Positions 5,103 through 5,946 of a stretch of 5,946 bases of DNA are shown here, in pieces. A program made the translations under genes and the position numbers. The notes under the pieces were generated by a model. That model had not been told where the DNA came from and made no database searches. It saw nothing but the letters and a program-made list of their open reading frames with translations. Origin of the DNA: Bacillota bacterium. Lineage in GTDB: Bacteria > Bacillota_I > Bacilli_A > Acholeplasmatales > Acholeplasmataceae. Position 1 is the stretch's first letter; every line of letters begins with the position of its first letter. The stretch lies in NCBI GenBank assembly GCA_006226985.1, contig SBGC01000172.1, positions 1 through 5,946 of the forward strand, written 5' to 3'.

Positions 5103-5946
5103 AAACATATAAACATATCACAATCAATGGTAAACCTCTTGTCATCGAAACAGGAACAACCATTTTAAAAGCAGCTGAAAAATCAGGTATTTATATTCCT
5201 CGTTTATGCTTTTTAGAAGGCATTCACGAAGAAGGTAATTGTCGTGTTTGTTCTGTAAAGGTTGAAGGACAAAAGAAAATGGTTCCAGCGTGTAGAACGA
5301 TTGTTGAAGACCAAATGAATATTGTAACGGATGATTTAGAAATCTATCAAACCGTATCGATGAATTTAGAGCTTTTATCGCATAAACATCATTTTGAATG
5401 TTACAACTGCTCAAGAGAAGATAATTGTGAATTCTTGGATTTACTCAGAAGATATTCTGTTGAAAATGAATTAAAACATATCTATGGTCCACATGATGCA
5501 CCACTCTATTTTTCTGATTCATCAGGTGTGATGGTCATTGACTCTACTAAATGTATTTTATGTGGCAGATGTGTTTCTGCTTGTGAAAAACAATCTGGTC
5601 TAGGCATTTTAAACTTTAATGAAAGAGGAACTGAAACCTATATAGGACCAGCACAATTTCATCAATTAGAAGATGCGGGTTGTATATATTGCGGTAAATG
5701 TATTCAAGCGTGTCCAACAGGAGCACTTCGTGAAAAAGACGATATTAAATCTTTAGAAAAAGCACTTCGTGATCCAAGTAAAACAATTATTGTTCAAGTT
5801 GCACCATCGGTTCGTGCAACGCTTGGCGAAGAATTTGGATATCCCATTGGAACCAATGTTGAAGGTAAAATGTTTGCTGCATTAGAAAGACTAGGTGTCC
5901 ATCAAATTATGGATACTAACTTTACAGCGGACTTAACCATCCTTGA
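5099..5946 (+). CDS. hydA: HydA: catalytic [FeFe]-hydrogenase subunit, N-terminal part (cut by window end)
   Basis: The first 282 codons are present, running off the window. Domains seen: a plant-type [2Fe-2S] ferredoxin domain (C37, C48, C51, C65); a His-ligated [4Fe-4S] site HHFECYNCSREDNC (H97, C101, C104, C110); and a 2x[4Fe-4S] domain (C152, C155, C158, C162; C195, C198, C201, C205). The catalytic domain then begins with IVQVAPSVRATLGEEFG and ends at MDTNFTADLTIL. This layout matches Clostridium pasteurianum CpI and HydA of HydABC enzymes. The H-cluster cysteine motifs (TSC-x-PGW and later) should follow beyond the edge, so catalytic competence cannot be confirmed. GAGG at 5088-5091 supports the start, which overlaps the hydB stop as ATGA. 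A NADH dehydrogenase subunit G would share the N-terminus but not the APSVR...EEFG and FTADLT segments. Maturases HydEFG are not in the window. Confidence 0.94.
   Translation, partial: MKTYKHITINGKPLVIETGTTILKAAEKSGIYIPRLCFLEGIHEEGNCRVCSVKVEGQKKMVPACRTIVEDQMNIVTDDLEIYQTVSMNLELLSHKHHFECYNCSREDNCEFLDLLRRYSVENELKHIYGPHDAPLYFSDSSGVMVIDSTKCILCGRCVSACEKQSGLGILNFNERGTETYIGPAQFHQLEDAGCIYCGKCIQACPTGALREKDDIKSLEKALRDPSKTIIVQVAPSVRATLGEEFGYPIGTNVEGKMFAALERLGVHQIMDTNFTADLTIL

Noticed and set aside
4951..5414. Two minus-strand frames of 70 and 90 codons over the hydB/hydA junction
   Set aside because: Both are antisense to conserved ferredoxin domains, have no ribosome binding signal or family motif, and would break an otherwise uniform operon.

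Overview
The window is one AT-rich, fully plus-strand operon for a trimeric, NAD(P)-linked [FeFe]-hydrogenase of the HydABC type. It comes from an anaerobic, fermentative, low-GC Gram-positive bacterium (Firmicutes, or a Mollicutes relative that keeps the standard code). Four genes end in TGA and no reading frame uses TGA as Trp, so the Mycoplasma/Spiroplasma code is unlikely. The Shine-Dalgarno sites (AAGGAG, AGGTGA, GAGG) and the gene order match what I recall from clostridial hydrogenase loci. I cannot name the species.

Layout: an extended -10 promoter (22-30) lies just before hydC (71-562), the NuoE-like [2Fe-2S] subunit. Five small genes follow that are not hydrogenase subunits: a DRTGG-like protein (559-942), an RsbW/SpoIIAB-like ATPase (936-1370), a second DRTGG-like protein (1357-1692), a PHP-domain putative phosphoesterase (1689-2387) and a second GHKL ATPase (2380-2916). 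Next come a small thioredoxin-like ferredoxin-fold protein (2913-3281), hydB (3291-5102; NuoF-like flavoprotein with an N-terminal [2Fe-2S] domain and C-terminal 2x[4Fe-4S] ferredoxin domain) and the first 282 codons of hydA (5099 to the window end). HydA is cut just before the expected H-cluster motifs.

The genes are packed end to end. Four junctions are ATGA overlaps, three are longer overlaps of 7 to 14 bases, and the only gap is 9 bases, so one transcript with translational coupling is likely. There is no gene-free stretch beyond the first 70 bases, and I see no RNA gene, mobile element, CRISPR array or internal terminator.

How the genes work together: HydC and HydB should form the FMN/NAD(P)H module and HydA the H2-evolving module, linked by Fe-S clusters. 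In characterised relatives the complex couples NADH and reduced ferredoxin oxidation to H2 formation (electron bifurcation/confurcation). Sequence alone does not separate this from a ferredoxin-independent NADH hydrogenase. The five-gene DRTGG-ATPase-DRTGG-PHP-ATPase cassette looks like a nucleotide-sensing or signalling module, conserved with these hydrogenases but, as far as I know, without an established function. It is the most interesting content of the window.
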